From positions 25,216,150 through 25,280,149 of the forward strand of contig JASXTE010000014.1 of the NCBI GenBank assembly GCA_030280995.1: 64,000 bases of DNA, read 5' to 3'. Positions 49,454-62,600 of this stretch are shown here, piece by piece; the first letter of the stretch is position 1; every line of letters starts with the position of its first letter. Below the pieces are notes generated by a model. That model ran no database searches. It saw only the letters and a program-made list of their open reading frames with translations, and was not told the origin of the DNA. This stretch comes from Hemileia vastatrix. Its lineage: Eukaryota; Basidiomycota; Pucciniomycetes; Pucciniales; Zaghouaniaceae. A program made the position numbers and the translations under genes.

Positions 49454-52400
49454 GATATCTCACAAAGAAACTTAGGCATATAATAAGAAAAATTGGAAAT
49501 TTATTATAAATACTTTTAGTTACTTTTAAATTGAAAAAGTATAACACCTTCTGTAAATTGATACATTTATTTTCCATGCTATCTCTGACATATTGTTTAA
49601 AATTTGATGCATTAATACTAATTTGTGATTTGATTATTATCAAATCAAGTGGCATAGTTGATAGTGCCACACAATGGAAGCTACTAAAAAGACTGAAGGA
49701 CCTGGGTTCAAGCCTCAACAGTTCCAAAAAGCTGAGATGGGAAATCCACATGAAAATCCAGCTGACAATAAAAACGAAGCTGCTCAAAAGTTTGGAACAA
49801 ACAACATTGTTCCTAAGAAACAGGTTGTGGTTGCAGAGTAGGTAGAAAAACGTGTTAAGGAGTGGTGGATTAAAGTGTGTAATTCAAGGGATTAAGATAT
49901 CTCACAAAGAAACTTAGTCATATAATAAGAAAATTTGGAAATTTATTATAAATACTTTTAGTTACTTTTAAATTGAAAAAGTATAACACCTTCTGTAAAT
50001 TGATACATTTATGTTCCATGCTATCTCTGACATATTGTTTGATATTTTTTGCATTTATACCAATTCGTGATTTTATTATTATCAAATCAAGTGGCATAGA
50101 TGATATTGCCACACAATGGAAGCTACTAAAAAGACTGAAGGACCTGGGTTCAAGCCTCAACAGTACCAAAAAGCTGAGATGGGAAATCCACATGAAAAAC
50201 CAGCTGAAAATAAAAAAGAAGCTGCTCAAAAGTTTGGAACAAACAACATTTTTCCTAAGAAACAGGTTGTGGTTGCAGAGGAGGTAGAAAAATGTGTTAA
50301 GGAGTGGTGGATTAAAGTGTGTAATTCAAGGGATTAAGATATTTCACATGGAAACTTAGACATATAATAAGAAAAATTGGAAATTTATTATAAATACTTT
50401 TAGTTACTTTTAAATTGAAAAAGTATAACACCTTCTGTAAATTGATACATTTATGTTCCATGCTATCTCTGACATATTGTTTGATATTTGTTGCATTTAT
50501 ACCAATTCGTGATTTTATTATTATCAAATCAAGTGGCATAGTTGATATTGCCACACAATGGAAGCTACTAAAAAGACTGAAGGACCTGGGTTCAAGCCTC
50601 TACAGTACCAAAAAGCTGAGATGGGAAATCCACATGAAAATCCAGCTGACAATAAAAAAAAGCTGCTCAAAAGTTTGGAACAAACAACATTGTTCCTAAG
50701 AAACAGGTTGTGGTTGCAGAGGAGGTAGAAAAACGTGTTAAGGAGTGGGGGATTAAAGTGTGTAATTCAAGGGATTAAGATATCTCACAAAGAAACTTAA
50801 GGATATAATAAGAAAAATTGGAAATTTATTATAAATACTATTAGTTACTTTTAATTTAAAAAGTATAACTCCTTCTGTAAATTGATACATTTTGTTCCAT
50901 GTTATCTCTGACATATTGTTTAAAATTTGATGCATTAATACCAATTTGTGATTTGATTATTATCAAATCAAGTGTCATAGTTGATAGTGCCACACAATGG
51001 AACCTACTAAAAAGACTGAAGGACCTGGGTTCAAGCCTCAACAGTACCAAAAAGCTGAGATGGGAAATCCACATGAAAATCCAGCTGACAATAAAAACGA
51101 AGCTGCTCAAAAGTTTGGAACAAACAACATTGTTCCTAAGAAACAGGTTGTGGTTGCAGAGGAGGTAGAAAAACGTGTTAAGGAGTGGTGGATTAAAGTG
51201 TGTAATTCAAGGGATTAAGATATCTCACAAAGAAACTTAGGCATATAATAAGAAAAATTGCAAATTTATTATAAATACTTTTAGTTACTTTTAAATTGAA
51301 AAAGTATAACACCTTCTGTAAATTGATACATTTATGTTCCATGCTATCTCTGACATAGTGTTTGATATTTGTTGCATTTATACCAATTTGTGATTTTATT
51401 ATTATCAAATCAAGTGGCATAGTTGATAGTGCCACACAATGGAAGCTACTAAAAAGACTGAAGGACCTGGGTTCAAGCCTCAACAGTACCAAAAAGCTGA
51501 GATGGGAAATCCACATGAAAATCCAGCTGACAATAAAAAAGAAGCTGCTCAAAAGTTTGGAACAAACAACATTGTTCCTAAGAAACAGGTTGTGGTTGCA
51601 GAGGAGGTAGAAAAACGTGTTAAGGAGTGGTGGATTAAAGTGTGTAATTCAAGGGATTAAGATATTTCACATGGAAACTTAGGCATATAATAAGAAAAAT
51701 TGGAAATTTATTATAAATACTTTTAGTTACTTTTAAATTAAAAAGGTATAACACCTTCTGTAAATTAATACATTTATGTTCCATGCTATCTCTGACATAT
51801 TGTTTAAAATTTGATGCAAGAATACCAATTTGTGATTTGATTATTATTAAATCAAGTGGCATAGTTGATAGTGCCACACAATGGAACCTACTAAAAAGAC
51901 TGAAGGACCTGGGTTCAAGCCACAACAGTTCCAAAAAGCTGAGATGGGAAATCCACATGAAAATCCAGCTGACAATAAAAAAGAAGCTGCTCAGAAGTTT
52001 GGAACAAACAACATTGTTCTTAAGAAACAGGTTGTGGTTGCAGAGGAGGTAGAAAAACGTGTTAAGGAGTGGTGGATTAAAGTGTGTAATTCAAGGGATT
52101 AAGATATCTCACATAGAAACTTAGGCATATAATAAGAAAAATTGGAAATTTATTATAAATACTATTAGTTACTTTTAATTTAAAAAGTATAACTCCTTCT
52201 GTAAATTGATACATTTTGTTCCATGTTATCTCTGACATATTGTTTAAAATTTGATGCATTAATACTAATTTGTGATTTGATTATTATCAAATCAAGTGGC
52301 ATAGTTGATAGTGCCACACAATGGAACCTACTAAAAAGACTGAAGGACCTGGGTTCAAGCCTCAACAGTTCCAAAAAGCTGAGATGGGAAATCCACATGA

Positions 52401-55400
52401 AAATCCAGCTGACAATAAAAACGAAGCTACTCAAAAGTTTGGAACAAACAACATTGTTCCTTAGAAACAGGTTGTGGTTGCAGAGGAGGTAGAAAAACGT
52501 ATTAAGGAGTGGTGGATTAAAGTGTGTAATATAAGGGATTAAGATATCTCACAAAGAAACTTAAGCATATAATAAGAAAAATTGGAAATTTATTATAAAT
52601 ACTTTTAGTTACTTTTAAATTGAAAAAGTATAACACCTTCTGTAAATTGATAAATTTATGTTCCATGCTATCTCTGACATATTGTTTAAAATTTGATGCA
52701 TTAATACCAATTTGTGATTTGATTATTATCAAATCAAGTGGCATAGTTGATAGTGCCACACAATGGAACCTACTAAAAAGACTGAAGGACCTGGGTTCAA
52801 GCCTCAACAGTACCAAAAAGCTGAGATGGGAAATCCACATGAAAATCCAGCTGACAATAAAAAAGAAGCTGCTCAGAAGTTTGGAAAAAAAAACATTTTT
52901 CCTAAGAAACAGGTTGTGGTTGCAGAGGAGGTAGAAAAACGTGTTAAGGAGTGGTGGATTAAAGTGTGTAATTCAAGGGATTAAGATATCTCACAAAGAA
53001 ACTTAGGCATATAATAAGAAAAATTGGAAATTTATTATAAATACTTTTAGTTCCTTTTAAATTGAAAAAGTATAACACCTTCTGTAAATTGATACATTTA
53101 TGTTCCATGCTATCTCTGACATATTGTTTGATATTTGTTGCATTTATTCCAATTCGTGATTTTATTATTATCAAATCAAGTGGCATAGTTGATATTGCCA
53201 CAAAATGGAAGCTACTAAAAAGACTGAAGGACCTGGGTTCAAGCCTCAACAGTACCAAAAAGCTGAGATTTGAAATCCACATGAAAATCCAGCTGACAAT
53301 AAAAAAGAAGCTGCTCAAAATTTTGGAACAAACAACATTGTTCCTAAGAAACAGGTTGTGGTTGCAGAGGAGGTAGAAAAACGTGTAAAGGAGTGGTGGA
53401 TTAAAGTGTGTAATTCAAGGGATTAAGATATTTCACATGGAAACTTAGGCATATAATAAGAAAAATTGGAAATTTATTATAAATACTTTTAGTTACTTTT
53501 AAATTGAGAAAGTATAACACCTTCTGTAAATTGATACATTTATGTTCCATGCTATCTCTGACATATTGTTTAAAATTTGATGCATTAATACCAATTTGTG
53601 ATTTGATTATTATCAAATCAAGTGGAATAGTTGATAGTGCCACACAATGGAACTTACTAAAAAGACTGAAGGACCTGGGTTCAAGCCTCAACAGTTCCAA
53701 AAATCTGAGATGGGAAATCCACATGAAACTCCAGATGACACTAAAAAAGAAGCTGCTCAGAAGTTTGGAACAAACAACGTTGTTCCTAAGAAACAGGTTG
53801 TGGTTGCAGAGGAGGTAGAAAAACGTGTTAAGGAGTGGTGGATTAAAGTGTGTAATTCAATGGATTAAGATATCTCACAAAGAAACTTAGGCATATAATA
53901 AGAAAAATTGGAAATTTATTATAAATACTTTTAGTTACTTTTAAATTGAAAAAGTATAACACCTTCTGTAAATTGATACATTTATGTTCCATGCTATCTC
54001 TGACATAATGTTTGATATTTGTTGCATTTATACCAATTTGTGATTTTATTATTATCAGATCAAGTGGCATAGTTGATAGTGCCACACAATGGAAGCTACT
54101 AAAAAGACTGAAGGACCTGGGTTCAAGCCTCAAAAGTACCAAAAAGCTGAGATGGGAAATCCACATGAAATTCCAGCTGACAATAAAAAAGAAGCTGCTC
54201 AGAAGTTTGGAACAAACAACATTGTTCCTAAGAAACAGGTTGTGGTTGCAGAGGAGGTATAAAAACATGTTAAGGAGTGGTGGATTAAAGTGTGTAATTC
54301 AAGGGATTAAGATATCTCACAAAGAAACTTAGGCATATAATAAGAAAAATTGGAAATTTATTATAAATACTTTTAGTTACTTTTAAATTGAAAAAGTATA
54401 ACACCTTCTGTCAATTGATACATTTTGTTCCATGTTATCTCTGACATATTGTTTAAAATTTGATGCATTAATACCAATTTGTGATTTGATTATTATCAAA
54501 TCAAGTGTCATAGTTGATAGTGCCACACAATGGAACCTACTAAAAAGACTGAAGGACCTGGGTTCAAGCCTCAACAGTACCAAAAAGCTGAGATGGGAAA
54601 TCCACATGAAAATCCAGCTGACAATAAAAACGAAGCTGCTCAAAAGTTTGGAACAAACAACATTGTTCCTAAGAAACAGGTTGTGGTTGCAGAGGAGGTA
54701 GAAAAACGTGTTAAGGAGTGGTGGATTAAAGTGTGTAATTCAAGGGATTAAGATATCTCACAAAGAAACTTAGGCATATAATAAGAAAAATTGGAAATTT
54801 ATTATAAATACTTTTAGTTACTTTTAAATTGAAAAAGTATAACACCTTCTGTAAATTGATACATTTATTTTCCATGCTATCTCTGACATATTGTTTAAAA
54901 TTTGATGCATTAATACCAATTTGTGATTTGATTATTATCAAATCAAGTGGCATAGTTGATAGTGCCACACAATGGAACCTACTAAAAAGACTGAAGGACC
55001 TGGGTTCAAGCCTCAACAGTACCAAAAAGCTGAGATGGGAAATCCACATGAAAATCCAGCTGAAAATAAAAAAGAAGCTGCTCAGAAGTTTGGAACAAAC
55101 AACATTGTTCCTAAGAAACAGGTTGTGGTTGCAGAGGAGGTAGAAAGACGTGTTAAGGAGTGGTGGATTAAAGTGTGTAATTCAAGGGATTAAGATATCT
55201 CACAAAGAAACTTAGGCATATAATAAGAAAAATTGGAAATTTATTATAAATAATTTTAGTTACTTTTAAATTGAAAAAGTATAACACCTTCTGTAAATTG
55301 ATACATTTTGTTCCATGCTATCTCTGACATATTGTTTAAAATTTGATGCATTAATACCAATTTGTGATTTGATTATTATCAAATCAAGTGGCATAGTTGA

Positions 55401-55634
55401 TAGTGCCACACAATGGAACCTACTAAAAAGACTGAAGGACCTGGGTTCAAGCCTCAACAGTTCCAAAAAGCTGAGATGGGAAATCCACATGAAAATCCAG
55501 CTGACAATAAAAACGAAGCTACTCAAAAGTTTGGAACAAACAACATTGTTCCTTAGAAACAGGTTGTGGTTGCAGAGGAGGTAGAAAAACGTGTTAAGGA
55601 GTGGTGGATTAAAGTGTGTAATATAAGGGATTAA
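49454..55634 (+). repeat. Higher-order block 16: G-H-A-B-I-J-K-M-N-O-P-Q-R-S
   Basis: ATGs: 49674 (G, private stop), 50116, 50558 (frameshift), 50997, 51439, 51881, 52321 (K, stop), 52763 (M), 53205 (N, stop), 53647, 54089 (P, stop), 54530, 54972 and 55413 (S, stop). L is missing between K and M. The M at 52763 has a mixed leader, AAGCATATAATAAG followed by TACTTTTAG. Confidence 0.9.
49674..49895 (+). pseudogene. 73-codon frame with private stop at codon 56 (variant G)
   Basis: GAGGAGGTAG reads GAGTAGGTAG, turning Glu56 into TAG. This is the only one of 145 copies with this change, so it is recent or a sequencing error. The other seven G copies are intact. Confidence 0.55.
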
Positions 55635-58600
55635 GATATCTCACAAAGAAACTTAGGCATATAATAAGAAAAATTGGAAATTTATTTAAATACTTTTAGT
55701 TACTTTTAAATTGAAAAAGTATAACACCTTCTGTAAATTGATACATTTATGTTCCATGCTATCTCTGACATAGTGTTTGATATTTGTTGCATTTATACCA
55801 ATTTGTGATTTTATTATTATCAAATCAAGTGGCATAGTTGATAGTGCCACACAATGGAACCTACTAAAAAGACTGAAGGACCTGGGTTCAAGCCTCAACA
55901 GTACCAAAAAGCTGAGATGGGAAATCCACATGAAAATCCAGCTGACAATAAAAACGAAGCTGCTCAAAAGTTTGGAACAAACAACATTGTTCCTTAGAAA
56001 CAGGTTGTGGTTGCAGAGGAGGTAGAAAAACGTGTTAAGGAGTGGTGGATTAAAGTGTGTAATTCAAGGGATTAAGATATCTCACAAAGAAACTTAGGCA
56101 TATAATAAGAAAAATTGGAAATTTATTATAAATACTTTTAGTTACTTTTAAATTGAAAAAGTATAACACCTTCTGTAAATTGATACATTTATTTTCCATG
56201 CTATCTCTGACATATTGTTTAAAATTTGATGCATTAATACTAATTTGTGATTTGATTATTATCAAATCAAGTGGCATAGTTGATAGTGCCACACAATGGA
56301 AGCTACTAAAAAGACTGAAGGACCTGGGTTCAAGCCTCAACAGTTCCAAAAAGCTGAGATGGGAAATCCACATGAAAATCCAGCTGACAATAAAAACGAA
56401 GCTGCTCAAAAGTTTGGAACAAACAACATTGTTCCTAAGAAACAGGTTGTGGTTGCAGAGGAGGTAGAAAAACGTGTTAAGGAGTGGTGGATTAAAGTGT
56501 GTAATTCAAGGGATTAAGATATCTCACAAAGAAACTTAGTCATATAATAAGAAAATTTGGAAATTTATTATAAATACTTTTAGTTACTTTTAAATTGAAA
56601 AAGTATAACACCTTCTGTAAATTGATACATTTATGTTCCATGCTATCTCTGACATATTGTTTGATATTTTTTGCATTTATACCAATTCGTGATTTTATTA
56701 TTATCAAATCAAGTGGCATAGATGATATTGCCACACAATGGAAGCTACTAAAAAGACTGAAGGACCTGGGTTCAAGCCTCAACAGTACCAAAAAGCTGAG
56801 ATGGGAAATCCACATGAAAAACCAGCTGAAAATAAAAAAGAAGCTGCTCAAAAGTTTGGAACAAACAACATTTTTCCTAAGAAACAGGTTGTGGTTGCAG
56901 AGGAGGTAGAAAAACGTGTTAAGGAGTGGTGGATTAAAGTGTGTAATTCAAGGGATTAAGATATTTCACATGGAAACTTAGACATATAATAAGAAAAATT
57001 GGAAATTTATTATAAATACTTTTAGTTACTTTTAAATTGAAAAAGTATAACACCTTCTGTAAATTGATACATTTATGTTCCATGCTATCTCTGACATATT
57101 GTTTGATATTTGTTGCATTTATACCAATTCGTGATTTTATTATTATCAAATCAAGTGGCATAGTTGATATTGCCACACAATGGAAGCTACTAAAAAGACT
57201 GAAGGACCTGGGTTCAAGCCTCTACAGTACCAAAAAGCTGAGATGGGAAATCCACATGAAAATCCAGCTGACAATAAAAAAAAGCTGCTCAAAAGTTTGG
57301 AACAAACAACATTGTTCCTAAGAAACAGGTTGTGGTTGCAGAGGAGGTAGAAAAACGTGTTAAGGAGTGGGGGATTAAAGTGTGTAATTCAAGGGATTAA
57401 GATATCTCACAAAGAAACTTAAGGATATAATAAGAAAAATTGGAAATTTATTATAAATACTATTAGTTACTTTTAATTTAAAAAGTATAACTCCTTCTGT
57501 AAATTGATACATTTTGTTCCATGTTATCTCTGACATATTGTTTAAAATTTGATGCATTAATACCAATTTGTGATTTGATTATTATCAAATCAAGTGTCAT
57601 AGTTGATAGTGCCACACAATGGAACCTACTAAAAAGACTGAAGGACCTGGGTTCAAGCCTCAACAGTACCAAAAAGCTGAGATGGGAAATCCACATGAAA
57701 ATCCAGCTGACAATAAAAACGAAGCTGCTCAAAAGTTTGGAACAAACAACATTGTTCCTAAGAAACAGGTTGTGGTTGCAGAGGAGGTAGAAAAACGTGT
57801 TAAGGAGTGGTGGATTAAAGTGTGTAATTCAAGGGATTAAGATATCTCACAAAGAAACTTAGGCATATAATAAGAAAAATTGCAAATTTATTATAAATAC
57901 TTTTAGTTACTTTTAAATTGAAAAAGTATAACACCTTCTGTAAATTGATACATTTATGTTCCATGCTATCTCTGACATAGTGTTTGATATTTGTTGCATT
58001 TATACCAATTTGTGATTTTATTATTATCAAATCAAGTGGCATAGTTGATAGTGCCACACAATGGAAGCTACTAAAAAGACTGAAGGACCTGGGTTCAAGC
58101 CTCAACAGTACCAAAAAGCTGAGATGGGAAATCCACATGAAAATCCAGCTGACAATAAAAAAGAAGCTGCTCAAAAGTTTGGAACAAACAACATTGTTCC
58201 TAAGAAACAGGTTGTGGTTGCAGAGGAGGTAGAAAAACGTGTTAAGGAGTGGTGGATTAAAGTGTGTAATTCAAGGGATTAAGATATTTCACATGGAAAC
58301 TTAGGCATATAATAAGAAAAATTGGAAATTTATTATAAATACTTTTAGTTACTTTTAAATTAAAAAGGTATAACACCTTCTGTAAATTAATACATTTATT
58401 TTCCATGCTATCTCTGACATATTGTTTAAAATTTGATGCAAGAATACCAATTTGTGATTTGATTATTATCAAATCAAGTGGCATAGTTGATAGTGCCACA
58501 CAATGGAACCTACTAAAAAGACTGAAGGACCTGGGTTCAAGCCTCAACAGTACCAAAAAGCTGAGATGGGAAATCCACATGAAAATCCAGCTGACAATAA

Positions 58601-59607
58601 AAACGAAGCTGCTCAAAAGTTTGGAACAAACAACATTGTTCCTAAGAAACAGGTTGTGGTTGCAGAGGAGGTAGAAAAACGTGTTAAGGAGTGGTGGATT
58701 AAAGTGTGTAATTCAAGGGATTAAGATATCTCACAAAGAAACTTAGGCATATAATAAGAAAAATTGGAAATTTATTATAAATACTTTTAGTTACTTTTAA
58801 ATTGAAAAAGTATAACACCTTCTGTAAATTGATACATTTATTTTCCATGCTATCTCTGACATATTGTTTAAAATTTGATGCATTAATACCAATTTGTGAT
58901 TTGATTATTATCAAATCAAGTGGCATAGTTGATAGTGCCACACAATGGAACCTACTAAAAAGACTGAAGGACCTGGGTTCAAGCCTCAACAGTACCAAAA
59001 AGCTGAGATGGGAAATCCACATGAAAATCCAGCTGAAAATAAAAAAGAAGCTGCTCAGAAGTTTGGAACAAACAACATTGTTCCTAAGAAACAGGTTGTG
59101 GTTGCAGAGGAGGTAGAAAGACGTGTTAAGGAGTGGTGGATTAAAGTGTGTAATTCAAGGGATTAAGATATCTCACAAAGAAACTTAGGCATATAATAAG
59201 AAAAATTGGAAATTTATTATAAATAATTTTAGTTACTTTTAAATTGAAAAAGTATAACACCTTCTGTAAATTGATACATTTTGTTCCATGTTATCTCTGA
59301 CATATTGTTTAAAATTTGATGCATTAATACCAATTTGTGATTTGATTATTATCAAATCAAGTGGCATAGTTGATAGTGCCACACAATGGAACCTACTAAA
59401 AAGACTGAAGGACCTGGGTTCAAGCCTCAACAGTTCCAAAAAGCTGAGATGGGAAATCCACATGAAAATCCAGCTGACAATAAAAACGAAGCTACTCAAA
59501 AGTTTGGAACAAACAACATTGTTCCTTAGAAACAGGTTGTGGTTGCAGAGGAGGTAGAAAAACGTGTTAAGGAGTGGTGGATTAAAGTGTGTAATATAAG
59601 GGATTAA
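55635..59607 (+). repeat. Higher-order block 17: nonamer F-G-H-A-B-I-J/B-R-S, 3973 bp
   Basis: ATGs: 55854 (F, with stop), 56296, 56738, 57180 (frameshift), 57619, 58061, 58503 (J/B hybrid, intact), 58945 and 59386 (S, stop). The hybrid is J-like through 58442 (GCAAGAATACC) and B- or Q-like from 58544. The jump to R suggests its second half came from Q or B. Confidence 0.88.
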
Positions 59608-62600
59608 GATATCTCACAAAGAAACTTAGGCATATAATAAGAAAAATTGGAAATTTATTTAAATACTTTTAGTTACTTTTAAATTGAAAAAGTATAACAC
59701 CTTCTGTAAATTGATACATTTATGTTCCATGCTATCTCTGACATAGTGTTTGATATTTGTTGCATTTATACCAATTTGTGATTTTATTATTATCAAATCA
59801 AGTGGCATAGTTGATAGTGCCACACAATGGAACCTACTAAAAAGACTGAAGGACCTGGGTTCAAGCCTCAACAGTACCAAAAAGCTGAGATGGGAAATCC
59901 ACATGAAAATCCAGCTGACAATAAAAACGAAGCTGCTCAAAAGTTTGGAACAAACAACATTGTTCCTTAGAAACAGGTTGTGGTTGCAGAGGAGGTAGAA
60001 AAACGTGTTAAGGAGTGGTGGATTAAAGTGTGTAATTCAAGGGATTAAGATATCTCACAAAGAAACTTAGGCATATAATAAGAAAAATTGGAAATTTATT
60101 ATAAATACTTTTAGTTACTTTTAAATTGAAAAAGTATAACACCTTCTGTAAATTGATACATTTATTTTCCATGCTATCTCTGACATATTGTTTAAAATTT
60201 GATGCATTAATACTAATTTGTGATTTGATTATTATCAAATCAAGTGGCATAGTTGATAGTGCCACACAATGGAAGCTACTAAAAAGACTGAAGGACCTGG
60301 GTTCAAGCCTCAACAGTTCCAAAAAGCTGAGATGGGAAATCCACATGAAAATCCAGCTGACAATAAAAACGAAGCTGCTCAAAAGTTTGGAACAAACAAC
60401 ATTGTTCCTAAGAAACAGGTTGTGGTTGCAGAGGAGGTAGAAAAACGTGTTAAGGAGTGGTGGATTAAAGTGTGTAATTCAAGGGATTAAGATATCTCAC
60501 AAAGAAACTTAGTCATATAATAAGAAAATTTGGAAATTTATTATAAATACTTTTAGTTACTTTTAAATTGAAAAAGTATAACACCTTCTGTAAATTGATA
60601 CATTTATGTTCCATGCTATCTCTGACATATTGTTTGATATTTTTTGCATTTATACCAATTCGTGATTTTATTATTATCAAATCAAGTGGCATAGATGATA
60701 TTGCCACACAATGGAAGCTACTAAAAAGACTGAAGGACCTGGGTTCAAGCCTCAACAGTACCAAAAAGCTGAGATGGGAAATCCACATGAAAAACCAGCT
60801 GAAAATAAAAAAGAAGCTGCTCAAAAGTTTGGAACAAACAACATTTTTCCTAAGAAACAGGTTGTGGTTGCAGAGGAGGTAGAAAAACGTGTTAAGGAGT
60901 GGTGGATTAAAGTGTGTAATTCAAGGGATTAAGATATTTCACATGGAAACTTAGACATATAATAAGAAAAATTGGAAATTTATTATAAATACTTTTAGTT
61001 ACTTTTAAATTGAAAAAGTATAACACCTTCTGTAAATTGATACATTTATGTTCCATGCTATCTCTGACATATTGTTTGATATTTGTTGCATTTATACCAA
61101 TTCGTGATTTTATTATTATCAAATCAAGTGGCATAGTTGATATTGCCACACAATGGAAGCTACTAAAAAGACTGAAGGACCTGGGTTCAAGCCTCTACAG
61201 TACCAAAAAGCTGAGATGGGAAATCCACATGAAAATCCAGCTGACAATAAAAAAAAGCTGCTCAAAAGTTTGGAACAAACAACATTGTTCCTAAGAAACA
61301 GGTTGTGGTTGCAGAGGAGGTAGAAAAACGTGTTAAGGAGTGGGGGATTAAAGTGTGTAATTCAAGGGATTAAGATATCTCACAAAGAAACTTAAGGATA
61401 TAATAAGAAAAATTGGAAATTTATTATAAATACTATTAGTTACTTTTAATTTAAAAAGTATAACTCCTTCTGTAAATTGATACATTTTGTTCCATGTTAT
61501 CTCTGACATATTGTTTAAAATTTGATGCATTAATACCAATTTGTGATTTGATTATTATCAAATCAAGTGTCATAGTTGATAGTGCCACACAATGGAACCT
61601 ACTAAAAAGACTGAAGGACCTGGGTTCAAGCCTCAACAGTACCAAAAAGCTGAGATGGGAAATCCACATGAAAATCCAGCTGACAATAAAAACGAAGCTG
61701 CTCAAAAGTTTGGAACAAACAACATTGTTCCTAAGAAACAGGTTGTGGTTGCAGAGGAGGTAGAAAAACGTGTTAAGGAGTGGTGGATTAAAGTGTGTAA
61801 TTCAAGGGATTAAGATATCTCACAAAGAAACTTAGGCATATAATAAGAAAAATTGCAAATTTATTATAAATACTTTTAGTTACTTTTAAATTGAAAAAGT
61901 ATAACACCTTCTGTAAATTGATACATTTATGTTCCATGCTATCTCTGACATAGTGTTTGATATTTGTTGCATTTATACCAATTTGTGATTTTATTATTAT
62001 CAAATCAAGTGGCATAGTTGATAGTGCCACACAATGGAAGCTACTAAAAAGACTGAAGGACCTGGGTTCAAGCCTCAACAGTACCAAAAAGCTGAGATGG
62101 GAAATCCACATGAAAATCCAGCTGACAATAAAAAAGAAGCTGCTCAAAAGTTTGGAACAAACAACATTGTTCCTAAGAAACAGGTTGTGGTTGCAGAGGA
62201 GGTAGAAAAACGTGTTAAGGAGTGGTGGATTAAAGTGTGTAATTCAAGGGATTAAGATATTTCACATGGAAACTTAGGCATATAATAAGAAAAATTGGAA
62301 ATTTATTATAAATACTTTTAGTTACTTTTAAATTAAAAAGGTATAACACCTTCTGTAAATTAATACATTTATTTTCCATGCTATCTCTGACATATTGTTT
62401 AAAATTTGATGCAAGAATACCAATTTGTGATTTGATTATTATCAAATCAAGTGGCATAGTTGATAGTGCCACACAATGGAACCTACTAAAAAGACTGAAG
62501 GACCTGGGTTCAAGCCACAACAGTTCCAAAAAGCTGAGATGGGAAATCCACATGAAAATCCAGCTGACAATAAAAAAGAAGCTGCTCAGAAGTTTGGAAC

